The notes: generated by a model not told the origin, from the sequence alone. Counted from the first letter of the stretch, positions 15,221-24,195 are shown. The stretch is 64,000 nucleotides of DNA from Sphingopyxis macrogoltabida (GCA_003241685.1 QFPJ01000013.1:51547-115546); one strand, 5' to 3'. Numbers and translations: made by a program.

Positions 15221-15970
15221 ATGAAAATCCTCGTCCCCGTGAAGCGGGTGCTCGATTACAACGTGAAGCCGCGGGTGAAGTCCGACGGCACCGGCGTTGA
15301 CCTGGCCAATGTGAAGATGTCGATGAACCCGTTCGACGAGATCGCGATCGAAGAAGCGATCCGCCTGAAGGAAAAGGGTGTCGCGGCGGAAGTCGTCGCC
15401 GTTTCGGTCGGCCCGGCGAAGGCGCAGGAAACGCTGCGCACCGCGCTCGCCATGGGTGCCGACCGCGCGATCCTGGTCCAGACCGATGACGAGGTCGAAC
15501 CGCTCGCGCTCGCCAAGATCTTCAAGGCGATCGCCGATGCCGAAGCGCCGGGTCTCGTGATCCTGGGCAAGCAGGCGATCGACGGCGACAACAACCAGAC
15601 GGGCCAGATGCTCGCTGCATTGACCGGCTGGGCGCAGGGCACCTTCGCCAGCGCGGTGAACGTCGAAGGCGATCATGTCAGCGTGACGCGCGAAGTCGAC
15701 GGCGGCCTCGAAACGGTGAAGCTGAAGCTTCCCGCGATCGTCACCACCGACCTTCGCCTGAACGAGCCGCGCTATGCCAGCCTGCCGAACATCATGAAGG
15801 CGAAGTCAAAGCCGCTCGATACCAAGTCGCCCGCCGATTACGGCGTCGACACGACCCCGCGCGTCAAGACCGTGAAGGTCAGCGAACCGCCGGTTCGTTC
15901 GGCCGGTATCAAGGTCGCCGACGTCGACGAACTCGTCGCCAAGCTGAAGGCCATGGGCGTCCACAGCTGA
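15221..15970 (+). CDS. etfB: Electron transfer flavoprotein beta subunit
   Basis: 249 aa, full length. Begins MKILVPVKRVLDYNVKPRVK with the ETF-beta signature later (LKLPAIVTTDLRLNEPRYASLPNIMKAK, which holds the recognition loop for dehydrogenase partners). Forms the FAD/AMP-containing ETF heterodimer with EtfA and carries electrons from acyl-CoA and related dehydrogenases to ETF:quinone oxidoreductase. GAGAGGAG lies upstream of the ATG. etfA follows after 28 bp. Confidence 0.96.
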   Translation: MKILVPVKRVLDYNVKPRVKSDGTGVDLANVKMSMNPFDEIAIEEAIRLKEKGVAAEVVAVSVGPAKAQETLRTALAMGADRAILVQTDDEVEPLALAKIFKAIADAEAPGLVILGKQAIDGDNNQTGQMLAALTGWAQGTFASAVNVEGDHVSVTREVDGGLETVKLKLPAIVTTDLRLNEPRYASLPNIMKAKSKPLDTKSPADYGVDTTPRVKTVKVSEPPVRSAGIKVADVDELVAKLKAMGVHS

Positions 15971-15998
15971 GCCGGAACGGAATAGAGGGAAGTTGGAT

Positions 15999-16928
15999 AT
16001 GAAAACTCTGGTTTGGGTCGAACATGACGGCAGCGTCGTCAAGGACGCCACGCTCGCCGCCGTGACCGCCGCTTCGAAGCTTGGCGAAGTCCACCTGCTC
16101 GTCGCCGGCGAAGGCGTCGACGGCGTTGCCAAGGCCGCCGCCGAAATCGCCGGCGTGGGCAAGGTCCATGTCGCCGACAACGCCGCTTTCGGCCACAATC
16201 TGCCCGAAAATATCGCGCCGCTGGTGGTCGATCTGATGGGCAGTCACGATGCCTTCGTCGCGCCCGCGACGACCACGGGCAAGAATATCGCGCCGCGCGT
16301 CGCCGCGCTGCTCGACGTGATGCAGATTTCGGACATTCTGTCGGTCGAGGGCGACAAGAGCTTCACGCGCCCGATCTATGCCGGCAACGCGATCGCGACC
16401 GTGGAATCGTCGGACCCGAAGCTGGTCCTGACCGTTCGCGGCACGGCCTTTGAAAAGGCCGCGACCAGCGGCGGTTCGGGAACGGTCGAAGCCGTATCGG
16501 CGGGCGGTGATGCGGGTATCTCCAGCTTTGTCGGCGCCGAAATCGCCAAGTCGGAGCGCCCCGAACTCACCTCGGCGAAGATCATCGTGTCGGGTGGCCG
16601 TGCACTGGGTTCGAGTGAGAAATATGAGGAAGTCATCGTGCCGCTGGCCGACAAGCTCGGCGCCGCGCTGGGCGCCAGCCGCGCCGCGGTCGACGCGGGC
16701 TATGTCCCCAACGATTATCAGGTCGGCCAGACCGGCAAGATCGTCGCGCCGGAGGTCTATTTCGCGATCGGCATTTCGGGTGCGATCCAGCACCTTGCCG
16801 GCATGAAGGATTCGAAGACCATCGTCGCGATCAACAAGGACGAGGACGCCCCGATCTTCCAGGTTGCCGACTTCGGCCTCGTCGCCGATCTGTTCACGGC
16901 GGTGCCTGAACTGACCGGCAAGATCTGA
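15999..16928 (+). CDS. etfA: Electron transfer flavoprotein alpha subunit
   Basis: 309 aa from the ATG at 15999 (an in-frame TTG two codons earlier is too close to the GAGGGA site). The FAD-binding C-terminal domain is intact: SGGRALGSSEKYEEVIVPLA, GASRAAVDAGYVPNDYQVGQ, TGKIVAPEVYFAIGISGAIQ and KTIVAINKDEDAPIFQVADF. It pairs with EtfB. The acyl-CoA dehydrogenase remnant at 21.9 kb and the enoyl-CoA hydratase downstream fit a beta-oxidation context. Confidence 0.96.
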   Translation: MKTLVWVEHDGSVVKDATLAAVTAASKLGEVHLLVAGEGVDGVAKAAAEIAGVGKVHVADNAAFGHNLPENIAPLVVDLMGSHDAFVAPATTTGKNIAPRVAALLDVMQISDILSVEGDKSFTRPIYAGNAIATVESSDPKLVLTVRGTAFEKAATSGGSGTVEAVSAGGDAGISSFVGAEIAKSERPELTSAKIIVSGGRALGSSEKYEEVIVPLADKLGAALGASRAAVDAGYVPNDYQVGQTGKIVAPEVYFAIGISGAIQHLAGMKDSKTIVAINKDEDAPIFQVADFGLVADLFTAVPELTGKI

Positions 16929-16941
16929 CGCGAGCGCCACC

Positions 16942-18291
16942 GTGGCGGGCGGTCGTCATCCCGGCGTTCCCGGAATCGGTGAGGCCACATTCAATGCAGG
17001 CGGCCGCCGCGCAGCGCGCGACGGCCGTTCGCCCGACGGGGCCGATACCCACGGCCGCTCCGTCATCCTGGCCAGCGTCGCGCGCGACGCCCGGCTGGAC
17101 AGCAAATTCCTGCTGCTGATCACCCTTTCGGCAGCGATCGCGACGCTGGGGCTGATGCAAAGCTCGGCCGCGGTGGTGATCGGCGCGATGCTCGTTTCGC
17201 CGCTGCTCGGCCCGATCATGGGGGTCGGCTTCGGGCTGGCGACGCTGGAAACCAACCTGATCAAACGGTCGCTGATAACGCTGGGCGCCGGCATGGCGCT
17301 GGCGATCCTGGTCGCGGTGCTGATCATCTGGCTGTCGCCGATACAGGATGTGACCCCCGAACTGCGCGCCCGGACGCAGCCGACGCTGCTCGATCTGGGG
17401 GTCGCCGTGGTCGGCGGGATCGCCGGCGTCTATGCGATTCTGCGGAAATTGTCGGGGGTGATGGTCGGGGTCGCCATCGCGACCGCGCTGGTCCCGCCGC
17501 TGTCGACGATCGGCTTCGGCCTGGCGACCGGCCGATTGGATTTCGCGCTGGGCGCCGCGCTGCTGTTCCTGACCAATACGCTGGCCATCGCCTTCGCCGC
17601 GACGACCGTCGCCCGGCTCAACCATTTCGGGCCGTCGCTCACGCGCCAGCATACGGTGATGCAGGTCGTCGGCATCTCCGTCACGCTGGGCATCCTGTCC
17701 ATCCCGCTTGCCTTGTCGCTGAACAATATCGCGCGCGAGGTGCGGGCGCGTTCGACCGTCCAGTCCGAACTCAATACTCTGCTCAGCGACAGCGACCGCA
17801 TCGACAGCCTGAACGTGCGGATGCAGGGCGGCGATGTCGCCGTCGATGGCGTCGTGCTGGTCGATCAATATGCATCGCGGCTCAACGCCGACCTTGCCAA
17901 AGCGGTCCGCAACGGGCTGGACCGCAATGTGCGGGTCAGCATCGTCCAGCTGCGCCAGCAGACCAACGCGGCGGCGCAGCTCGAAGAACAGCTCAACCGC
18001 CGGCTTGCGACGCTGGAACAGCGCGACGCCGACAGCCGCGACATCATCGCGGGCGTGACCGTGGGCGGCATCGTCCCGCGAGACCGGGTGCTGGTCGACG
18101 CGCAGGCGCGCCGCGTCGTCGTTCAACGCGACCGCGAGGCGGAGGGCGAACAGGTCGCCGCCGCGGTCGACCGGATCATCGCCGCCGTCCAGGGCGATTA
18201 CCCGCGCTGGCTGATCCAGAACGGCGTGCTGGCCGATGCGGATGCCGAGCAGGCGCCGGGCGAGCAGGCGCCCGCCACCCCCGGGGAGTAA
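16942..18291 (+). CDS. DUF389 (TIGR00341-like) multi-pass membrane protein
   Basis: 449 aa from a GTG at 16942; no better start or Shine-Dalgarno is visible, so the first ~45 polar residues are uncertain. Residues ~50-260 hold about six helices with the DUF389 signature SSAAVVIGAMLVSPLLGPIM and ALVPPLSTIGFGLATGRLDF. The C-terminal ~180 residues are soluble with a Gln/Arg-rich coiled-coil-like part (RQQTNAAAQLEEQLNRRLAT) and a BON-like beta region before it. Function of the family is not established. The enoyl-CoA hydratase starts 5 bp after its stop. Confidence 0.8.
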   Translation: MAGGRHPGVPGIGEATFNAGGRRAARDGRSPDGADTHGRSVILASVARDARLDSKFLLLITLSAAIATLGLMQSSAAVVIGAMLVSPLLGPIMGVGFGLATLETNLIKRSLITLGAGMALAILVAVLIIWLSPIQDVTPELRARTQPTLLDLGVAVVGGIAGVYAILRKLSGVMVGVAIATALVPPLSTIGFGLATGRLDFALGAALLFLTNTLAIAFAATTVARLNHFGPSLTRQHTVMQVVGISVTLGILSIPLALSLNNIAREVRARSTVQSELNTLLSDSDRIDSLNVRMQGGDVAVDGVVLVDQYASRLNADLAKAVRNGLDRNVRVSIVQLRQQTNAAAQLEEQLNRRLATLEQRDADSRDIIAGVTVGGIVPRDRVLVDAQARRVVVQRDREAEGEQVAAAVDRIIAAVQGDYPRWLIQNGVLADADAEQAPGEQAPATPGE

Positions 18292-18296
18292 ACAGC

Positions 18297-19079
18297 ATGT
18301 CGTTCGTTCTCGTCACCCGCGACGATGCCGTCGCCACCGTCACCCTCAACCGCCCGGAAGCGATGAATGCCTTGTCGCGCGCGCTGCGCGCCGAACTGGC
18401 CGCGGCGATGCGGGCGCTGGCTGCCGACGACAGCGTCCGGGCGATCATCCTGACCGGCGCCGGCGAGCGTGCGTTCACCGCCGGTCTCGACCTGAAGGAA
18501 CTGGGCGCCGACACCAGCAATCTGGGCGCCGCCAATGCCGAGGATGCCGACGAAAATCCCGTGAAGGCGATCGATCTGTGTCCGCAGCCGGTCATCGGCG
18601 CGATCAACGGCGTCGCGATCACCGGCGGGTTCGAGGTCGCGCTGGCCTGCGACATATTGATCGCGTCGACCCATGCCCGCTTTGCCGACACCCATGCGCG
18701 CGTCGGCATCATGCCCGGCTGGGGACTGTCGCAGAAACTGTCGCGGATCATCGGGATCGGCCGCGCGAAGCAATTGTCGCTGACCGGCAATTTTCTGGGC
18801 GCGGAGGCGGCGCGCGACTGGGGCCTCGTCAACAGCGTCGTGGCGCCGGAGGAATTGCTTCCGGCCGCCGAGGCGCTGGCCCGCGACATCGCCAGCACGG
18901 ATCCGGTCATGGTGGCCGCGTACAAGAGGTTGATCGACGACGGCTATGGACTGCCGTTCGGTGATGCGCTGGCGCTCGAACAGGCGCGGTCGAGGGCGGC
19001 CAACGGCAGGGTCAGCGCCGAAGACGTCGAGGCGCGCCGCATGGCGGTGATGGCGCGCGGGCGCGAACGGGCCGGATAA
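18297..19079 (+). CDS. Enoyl-CoA hydratase/isomerase (crotonase family)
   Basis: 260 aa. GGGGAG precedes the ATG. Crotonase-fold landmarks: VTLNRPEAMNALSRALRAEL, oxyanion-hole segments GERAFTAGLDLKELG and INGVAITGGFEVALACDILI, and ADTHARVGIMPGWGLSQKLS, where the Glu of FadB-type hydratases is replaced by Gly/Val, so the exact reaction is uncertain. Runs on from the DUF389 gene and precedes an APH-like kinase, the usual companion set of acyl-CoA catabolism. Confidence 0.88.
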   Translation: MSFVLVTRDDAVATVTLNRPEAMNALSRALRAELAAAMRALAADDSVRAIILTGAGERAFTAGLDLKELGADTSNLGAANAEDADENPVKAIDLCPQPVIGAINGVAITGGFEVALACDILIASTHARFADTHARVGIMPGWGLSQKLSRIIGIGRAKQLSLTGNFLGAEAARDWGLVNSVVAPEELLPAAEALARDIASTDPVMVAAYKRLIDDGYGLPFGDALALEQARSRAANGRVSAEDVEARRMAVMARGRERAG

Positions 19080-19133
19080 ACGGTTCATATCGATTGCAAC
19101 TTGTCGTCGGGAAAAGGCTTGGCACCACATATC

Positions 19134-20465
19134 ATGTCCGAATTCACCCTTGCCCTGACGGCCGCCATGACCCGCATCGCCGGACCCGGTGCGCTGTCCG
19201 GGCTGTCGCGGCTGTCGGGCGGCGCCAACATGGAAAGCTGGGCCTTCGACTGGGCGGGGTCGGCCTATGTGCTGCGGCGCGCGCCGTCGGCCGAATTCAT
19301 GGCGGATCGGCCCTATGGCCATGCCGACGAGGCGGCGCTGGTGATGGCGGCGCATGCCGCCGGCGTGAAGGCGCCGGAGGTCGTCGGCATATTGGCCGAC
19401 GATGACGGACTGGGCACGGGCTATGTGATGCGCCGCATCGACGGCGAAGTGGCGCCCGCCCGAATCCTGGCCGATCCGCCGGCGTCGCTGCTGACCGACC
19501 TTGGGCGCGAACTGGCGCATATCCATGCGATCCCGCCGAGCGCCATACCCGATGCGATCCCGCTGATGACCACGGGGGCGGCGCTGGCCGAACTCAGGGC
19601 GCGCTTCCTGTCCTATGGCGGCGATCGCCCCGCGATCGCGCTGGCGATCCGATGGTGCGAGGATCATCTGCCCGACCCGGCGGAGCCGGTGCTGGTGCAC
19701 GGCGATTACCGGATGGGCAATATCATGGTCGATGCGGGCGGCCTGGCGGCGGTGCTCGACTGGGAACTGGCGCATCGCGGCGACGCGCACGAGGATCTGG
19801 CCTTTGGCTGCATGACCGTCTGGCGTTTCGGTCATCTCGACCGGCCGGCCTTCGGGGTCGGCAGCCTCGCGGACTATTTCGCGGCCTATGAAGCGGCGGG
19901 CGGAGCCAGGGTCGACCCCGAACGGTTCCGTTTCTGGCTCGTCTACCGGACGCTGTGGTGGGCGCTGGGCTGTTTGCAGATGGGGCAGGCGTGGCGGAGC
20001 GGCGCCGACCCGACGGTCGAGCGCGTCGTCATCGGACGGCGGACGGCCGAGCAGGAACTCGACCTGCTGCTGCTGCTCGAAGAGGAAGCGCCCGCGGACG
20101 AACGGGCACGCGCCCTGCCGCCGCCGCCGCCAGCCCCGGCGGAGGCCGTTGGCGAGCCGACCAATCGCGAGATGGTCCAGGCGGTGCGCGACTGGTTGAA
20201 CGACGCGATCAAGCCCGCTTCCGAAGGCCATGCGAAGTTTCAGGTCGCGGTGGCGATGAACGCGCTGGGCATCGTGATGCGCGACCTCGATACGGGTGCG
20301 CGCGCGGATGACAAGGCGCTGGCCGCGGCGCTGCTGGCGGGTGAAACGACCCTGTCCGAGCCCGGGCTGCTGGCGCGGTTGCGCCGCGCGATGCTCGACA
20401 AATGCACGGTCGACAGTCCCAAATATGCCGCGCTCGCACGGGCGCGCGATCTATGGGGCGGATGA
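19134..20465 (+). CDS. APH-family phosphotransferase with C-terminal DUF6285-like domain
   Basis: 443 aa. Residues ~20-290 form an aminoglycoside-phosphotransferase/choline-kinase fold: LSGGANMESWAF (N-lobe), EPVLVHGDYRMGNIMVDAGG (catalytic HGDxRxxN loop) and AAVLDWELAHRGDAHEDLAF (DW metal motif). This subgroup is related to the kinase domain of ACAD10/11 that phosphorylates 4-hydroxyacyl-CoA. After a Pro-rich linker, residues ~345-443 (REMVQAVRDWLNDAIKPASE, FQVAVAMNALGIVMRDLD) resemble DUF6285. An acyl-CoA role is supported by the neighbouring hydratase and dehydrogenase. Confidence 0.85.
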   Translation: MSEFTLALTAAMTRIAGPGALSGLSRLSGGANMESWAFDWAGSAYVLRRAPSAEFMADRPYGHADEAALVMAAHAAGVKAPEVVGILADDDGLGTGYVMRRIDGEVAPARILADPPASLLTDLGRELAHIHAIPPSAIPDAIPLMTTGAALAELRARFLSYGGDRPAIALAIRWCEDHLPDPAEPVLVHGDYRMGNIMVDAGGLAAVLDWELAHRGDAHEDLAFGCMTVWRFGHLDRPAFGVGSLADYFAAYEAAGGARVDPERFRFWLVYRTLWWALGCLQMGQAWRSGADPTVERVVIGRRTAEQELDLLLLLEEEAPADERARALPPPPPAPAEAVGEPTNREMVQAVRDWLNDAIKPASEGHAKFQVAVAMNALGIVMRDLDTGARADDKALAAALLAGETTLSEPGLLARLRRAMLDKCTVDSPKYAALARARDLWGG

Positions 20466-21016
20466 CGGCCGGGGACCATCCCTTATGGGCGGCGCTGGAA
20501 TGCTATCGCGTCGGCCCGGTCGATGCCGCCCTGTCGTTCGAGACGAAACTGGCGCGCGAGAATGGCTGGAGCGCCCCGCATGCCGATCGTGTCATGGCCG
20601 AATATCGCCGGTTCCTGTTTCTGGCGATGACCGCCGGCCATGTCGCCGTGCCGTCCGATGCCGTCGATCAGGCGTGGCACCTGCACCTGACGTACAGCCG
20701 CGACTATTGGGACCGCTTATGCGGCGAGGTGCTGGGGCAGCTATTGCACCATGGGCCGACCGCCGGCGGACGCGCGGAGGGGGATCGCTATTTCGCCCTC
20801 TATACCGATACGCTCGCCAGCTACGAGCGCGCCTTTGGCGTCAGCCCGCCCGCCGATATCTGGCCATCGGGCTGGCAGCGATTTCATATCGACCCGCGCG
20901 CGCGCCGCGTCCGGCTCGCCGAGGTGTGGATTCTTCCCCGCCGGGGCGTCCGTCTTGGCGTGATGGCGATCGCTGTGATAGCCGGAGCCGGGGTCGCACT
21001 CTGGCTGCTGTCATGA
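20462..21016 (+). CDS. GRDP-like (glycine-rich domain-containing protein-like) membrane-anchored protein
   Basis: 184 aa; the ATG at 20462 overlaps the kinase stop as ATGA. Contains the GRDP-like signature VDQAWHLHLTYSRDYWDRLC followed by LGQLLHHGPTAGG, with two His clusters (WHLHL and LHH). The soluble part is cytoplasmic and one helix ends the protein (LGVMAIAVIAGAGVALWLLS). Plant relatives are poorly understood; bacterial ones often stand beside TIGR04222 genes, as here. Function unknown. Confidence 0.75.
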   Translation: MTAGDHPLWAALECYRVGPVDAALSFETKLARENGWSAPHADRVMAEYRRFLFLAMTAGHVAVPSDAVDQAWHLHLTYSRDYWDRLCGEVLGQLLHHGPTAGGRAEGDRYFALYTDTLASYERAFGVSPPADIWPSGWQRFHIDPRARRVRLAEVWILPRRGVRLGVMAIAVIAGAGVALWLLS

Positions 21017-21032
21017 TTGAGGGACGCGGGGC

Positions 21033-21872
21033 ATGAATCCTTTCGACTGGGACGGACCCACTTTTCTTTTCGCTTATTGTCTCCTGTTGCCTGTCGCGGT
21101 GCTGCTGGGGTTGATTCTGCCCCGCCTGTTCCGGCCCGGCGGCCGGGATCAGCCCGTCACCGACCCCGACAGCCTGGCGTTTCTGGCCGGGCGCGAGACC
21201 CGCTTTGCCGAGGGAGTCGCGGCGCGCCTGCTGTCCACCGGCGCGCTCGAACTGGACGATGGCCGGACCTTTCGCCGCGGGCCGGGCGATGCGGTGCGTG
21301 CCAGCGACCGCACCGTCCTGGCGTTGAACGCGCCGTTCGGATGGGCCGACATGCTGCGGGCCCTGCGCCCCGAAGCGGCGCATATCCAGCGGCGGCTGGT
21401 GTCGGGCGGGCTGCTGGTCGACGCGGGGGAACGCGGCCGGGTCGCGATGATCGGGGCGGCGCCCTACATCCTCCTCTTCGGTTTCGGCCTGTCGAAACTG
21501 CTGGTAGGGCTGGCGCGGGGCAGGCCGGTGCTGTTCCTGGCCATTTTGCTGGTCGTCACGCTGGTGCTGGGCTTGATCCGCTGGAGCACCGTCACCGACC
21601 AGACGCGCGCGGGCCGCGCGGCGGTGAAGGCCGCGCGCCGTCAGCATGACCGCCTGCGCCGCGCCCCGACCACCGGCGAGACCGATCTGGCGGTGGCGCT
21701 GTTCGGACCGGCGGTGCTGGCCGGTTCGGCGTTCGCCGCCTTTCACCTGATGCGGGCGCCCGCCAGTGACGGAAGCAGCAGCGGCTGGAGCGACAGTTCG
21801 GGCAGCAGCGGATGCGGCGGCGACAGCGGCGGGAGCAGCGGGTGCGGGGGATGCGGCGGCGGCGGCGATTAG
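21033..21872 (+). CDS. TIGR04222-type membrane protein with Gly/Ser/Cys-rich tail
   Basis: 279 aa. One N-terminal helix (FLFAYCLLLPVAVLLGLILP), a soluble domain (residues ~45-140: ETRFAEGVAARLLSTGALEL), a helical pair near 150-190 (YILLFGFGLSKLLVGLARG; FLAILLVVTLVLGLIRW), a further segment with EtdLAVALFGPAVLAGSAFA, and a low-complexity tail of Ser/Gly/Cys (ending GCGGDSGGSSGCGGCGGGGD). Such a tail is characteristic of TIGR04222 proteins. It begins 16 bp after the GRDP-like gene with a good GAGGG site. No function is known. Confidence 0.75.
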   Translation: MNPFDWDGPTFLFAYCLLLPVAVLLGLILPRLFRPGGRDQPVTDPDSLAFLAGRETRFAEGVAARLLSTGALELDDGRTFRRGPGDAVRASDRTVLALNAPFGWADMLRALRPEAAHIQRRLVSGGLLVDAGERGRVAMIGAAPYILLFGFGLSKLLVGLARGRPVLFLAILLVVTLVLGLIRWSTVTDQTRAGRAAVKAARRQHDRLRRAPTTGETDLAVALFGPAVLAGSAFAAFHLMRAPASDGSSSGWSDSSGSSGCGGDSGGSSGCGGCGGGGD

Positions 21873-21906
21873 CCAGATTGCATAGCGAGACAAGGGAGAG
21901 AGACGA

Positions 21907-23170
21907 ATGGATTTTGCGGTTCCGGCCGACTTGCAGGCCTATCTGGACGAACTCGACGCGTTCATCGCGGCCGAAATCAAGCCGATGGAAGAGGCGGACG
22001 ACAATATCCGCTTCTTCGACCATCGCCGCGAGCATGCGCGCACCGACTGGGACAATCAGGGACTGCCGCGCCACGAGTGGGAGCAGCTGCTCCGCGCCGC
22101 GACGCGCAAGGCCGATGCGGAGGGCCACTGGCGTTTTTCGGCGCCCAAGAAATATGGCGGCAAGGACGGGTCGAACCTGTGGATGGCGGTGATCCGCGAG
22201 CATTTCGCGGCGAAAGGTCTCGGCCTCCACAAATTTCCCCTTCGTTGAGATGTTCGAACAGTTCGCGACGAGCGAGGAGCAGAAGCAGGAATTCATCCTC
22301 GGCGGCTTCGAGGGCAAGCGGCGCACCGCCTTCGGCCTGACCGAGCCCGATCACGGATCGGACGCGACGCATATGGAAACGCGCGCGGTGCGCGAGACCC
22401 GCGACGGGGTCGAAGGCTGGCGGATCAACGGCCGCAAGATGTGGATCACCGGCATGCATGTCGCGACGCATTGCGCAGCTTTCTGCCGCACCGACGGCAA
22501 GGACGGCGATGCCAAGGGCATTACCTGCCTGCTCGTGCCGACGGGGACGGAGGGCATGACGGTCGACGAATATATGTGGACCTTCAACATGCCCACCGAT
22601 CATCCGCGCATGACCTTTACCGATGTCTGGGTGCCCGACAGCGCGCGGCTCGGCCCGGTCGGCGGCGGGCTGTCGATCGCGCAGAGCTTCGTCCACCAGA
22701 ACCGCATCCGCCAGGCGGCCTCATCGCTGGGCGCGGCGGTGTTCTGCATCGAGGAAAGCGTGCGCTATGCCCGGGAACGCAAGCCGTTCGGCGAGGCGCT
22801 GGCGAAGAATCAGGCGATCCAGTTCCCGCTGGTCGAACTGGCGACGCAGGCGGAGATGCTGCGCCTGCTGATCCGCAAGACCGCGTGGGAGATGGACAAT
22901 ATGCCGCACAAGGAGGTCGAGCACCGGCTCTCCGACCGCGTCAGCATGTGCAATTACTGGGCGAACCGGCTGTGCTGCGAAGCCGCCGACCGCGCGATGC
23001 AGGTGCATGGCGGCATCGGCTATTCGCGGCACAAGCCGTTCGAGCATATCTATCGCCACCACCGCCGCTACCGCATCACCGAAGGCGCGGAGGAAATCCA
23101 GATGCGCAAGGTCGCCGCCTATCTGTTCGGCTATCTGGGCCCACGGCGCGAGACGCTCGGGAAAATCTGA
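21907..23170 (+). pseudogene. Acyl-CoA dehydrogenase broken by an internal deletion/frameshift
   Basis: The first frame (21907-22248, 113 aa, MDFAVPADLQAYLDELDAFI...) ends in GLGLHKFPLR and stop. The second frame takes up as NFPFVEMFEQFATSEEQKQE (about 22232) and runs to 23170 with all C-terminal features (FGLTEPDHGSDATHMETRAV, SSLGAAVFCIEESVRYARER, AMQVHGGIGYSRHKPFEHIY). In intact homologues, as I recall them, LHN and GNFP are separated by about ten residues (DLQNEHSIV type), so ~32 bp plus reading frame are lost at ~22231. Real decay or an assembly error. GGGAGAG precedes the start. Confidence 0.8.
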
Positions 23171-23240
23171 TCGGACTGGACTCGCCTCTTCCCGTTGCGG
23201 CATAATACGTCGCAAATCGAAACGGGAAGAGGAGCCAGCG

Positions 23241-23771
23241 ATGCCAGAAGCCGACAGCCGCGACGACAGCCCCATGCTGCGGATTTTTCGCGGCCGCGAG
23301 GCGCCGGATCTCAACGAAACGCAAAAGATGACGCTGGCGGGCCTGACCCCGATCATCGAATCGGGCGTCGCGCGCTGGGTCGGCGCCGGGGTGGGCGAGG
23401 GCAATGTGACGAAGCTGCTGTTCGCCTTGCCGACGATGAGCCTGACCTACGCCTGGTTCAAGAGCGGCTTTGCGCTGCCGCTGCACAGCCACAATGCCGA
23501 CTGCCTCTATTATATCCTCGCCGGATCGCTGAAACTCGGCACCGAGGAACTGGGCGCGGGTGAAGGTTTCTTCGTCGGCCGCGACGTGCCCTATACCTAC
23601 AAGCCCGGCCCGGAAGGCGTCGAGGTGCTGGAATTCCGCACGGTCGACAGCTTCGACATGAAATTCCAGGGCAAGACCGAAGCCTATTGGAACAAGGTGG
23701 TCGCGGGGATGGACGCCGCCCGGCCGAACTGGCCCGACGAAGCCCCGCCGTCGGGAGCGCCCCTGAACTGA
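23241..23771 (+). CDS. Cupin-domain protein
   Basis: 176 aa; GAAGAGGAG precedes the ATG. The central beta-barrel carries the cupin motif FALPLHSHNADCLYYILAGS and KLGTEELGAGEGFFVGRDVPYTYKPGPEGVEVLEF, with two His in HSHN as probable metal ligands. The N-terminal ~60 residues (PMLRIFRGREAPDLNE) are not cupin. A cytoplasmic small-molecule or sensing enzyme; substrate unknown. It follows the dehydrogenase remnant by 70 bp and converges on the PhnA-like gene. Confidence 0.8.
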   Translation: MPEADSRDDSPMLRIFRGREAPDLNETQKMTLAGLTPIIESGVARWVGAGVGEGNVTKLLFALPTMSLTYAWFKSGFALPLHSHNADCLYYILAGSLKLGTEELGAGEGFFVGRDVPYTYKPGPEGVEVLEFRTVDSFDMKFQGKTEAYWNKVVAGMDAARPNWPDEAPPSGAPLN

Positions 23772-23778
23772 CGCAGGG

Positions 23779-24091
23779 TCAGCGTTTGCGGACGAATTCG
23801 GTCCGCAGGACCAGGCCCTTTATGCCGTCGTACCGGCAATCGATCTCTTCGGGATTGTCGGTCAGCCGGATCGATTTGATGACGGTGCCGACCTTCAGCG
23901 TCTGTCCCGCGCCCTTGACCGGCAAATCCTTGATCAGCGCGACCGAATCGCCGTCGCTCAGGATGTTGCCCACCGCGTCCTTCGCTTCCGGCCGCGCGTT
24001 GGCGGCCTCGGCGCGGGCGCGGGGTTTCGCTGGCGGGCAGCCATTCGCCGCTCGCCTCGTCATAGACATAATCGTCGTCGGAATTGCTCAT
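23779..24091 (-). pseudogene. PhnA-domain protein with a frameshift
   Basis: The start MSNSDDDYVYDEASGEWLPAS at 24091 (AAAGGG upstream) is in one frame; the remainder KPRARAEAANARPEAKDAVG, GNILSDGDSVALIKDLPVKG and RYDGIKGLVLRTEFVRKR, the conserved PhnA domain, is in another, ending at 23779. The frames would join near 24030 if one base were added or two removed. Both halves are well conserved, so the break is recent or a sequencing error. The PhnA domain has no proven phosphonate role. Confidence 0.75.
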
Positions 24092-24195
24092 GCGCGCCCT
24101 TTGCGCGCCGGATGCCGCAGGGTCAATCGCTCTTGGCATATCGGCAATCCATGATAGGTTTCGTCCCGAAACGAAAAAAATCGGGAGAGTCGGAC

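Noticed and set aside
16950..16990. Possible REP half-site at the start of the DUF389 gene (CGTCATCCCGGCGTTCCCGG)
   Set aside because: Only one half resembles the repeat arms and no partner arm follows within 80 bp; too weak to list as a repeat.
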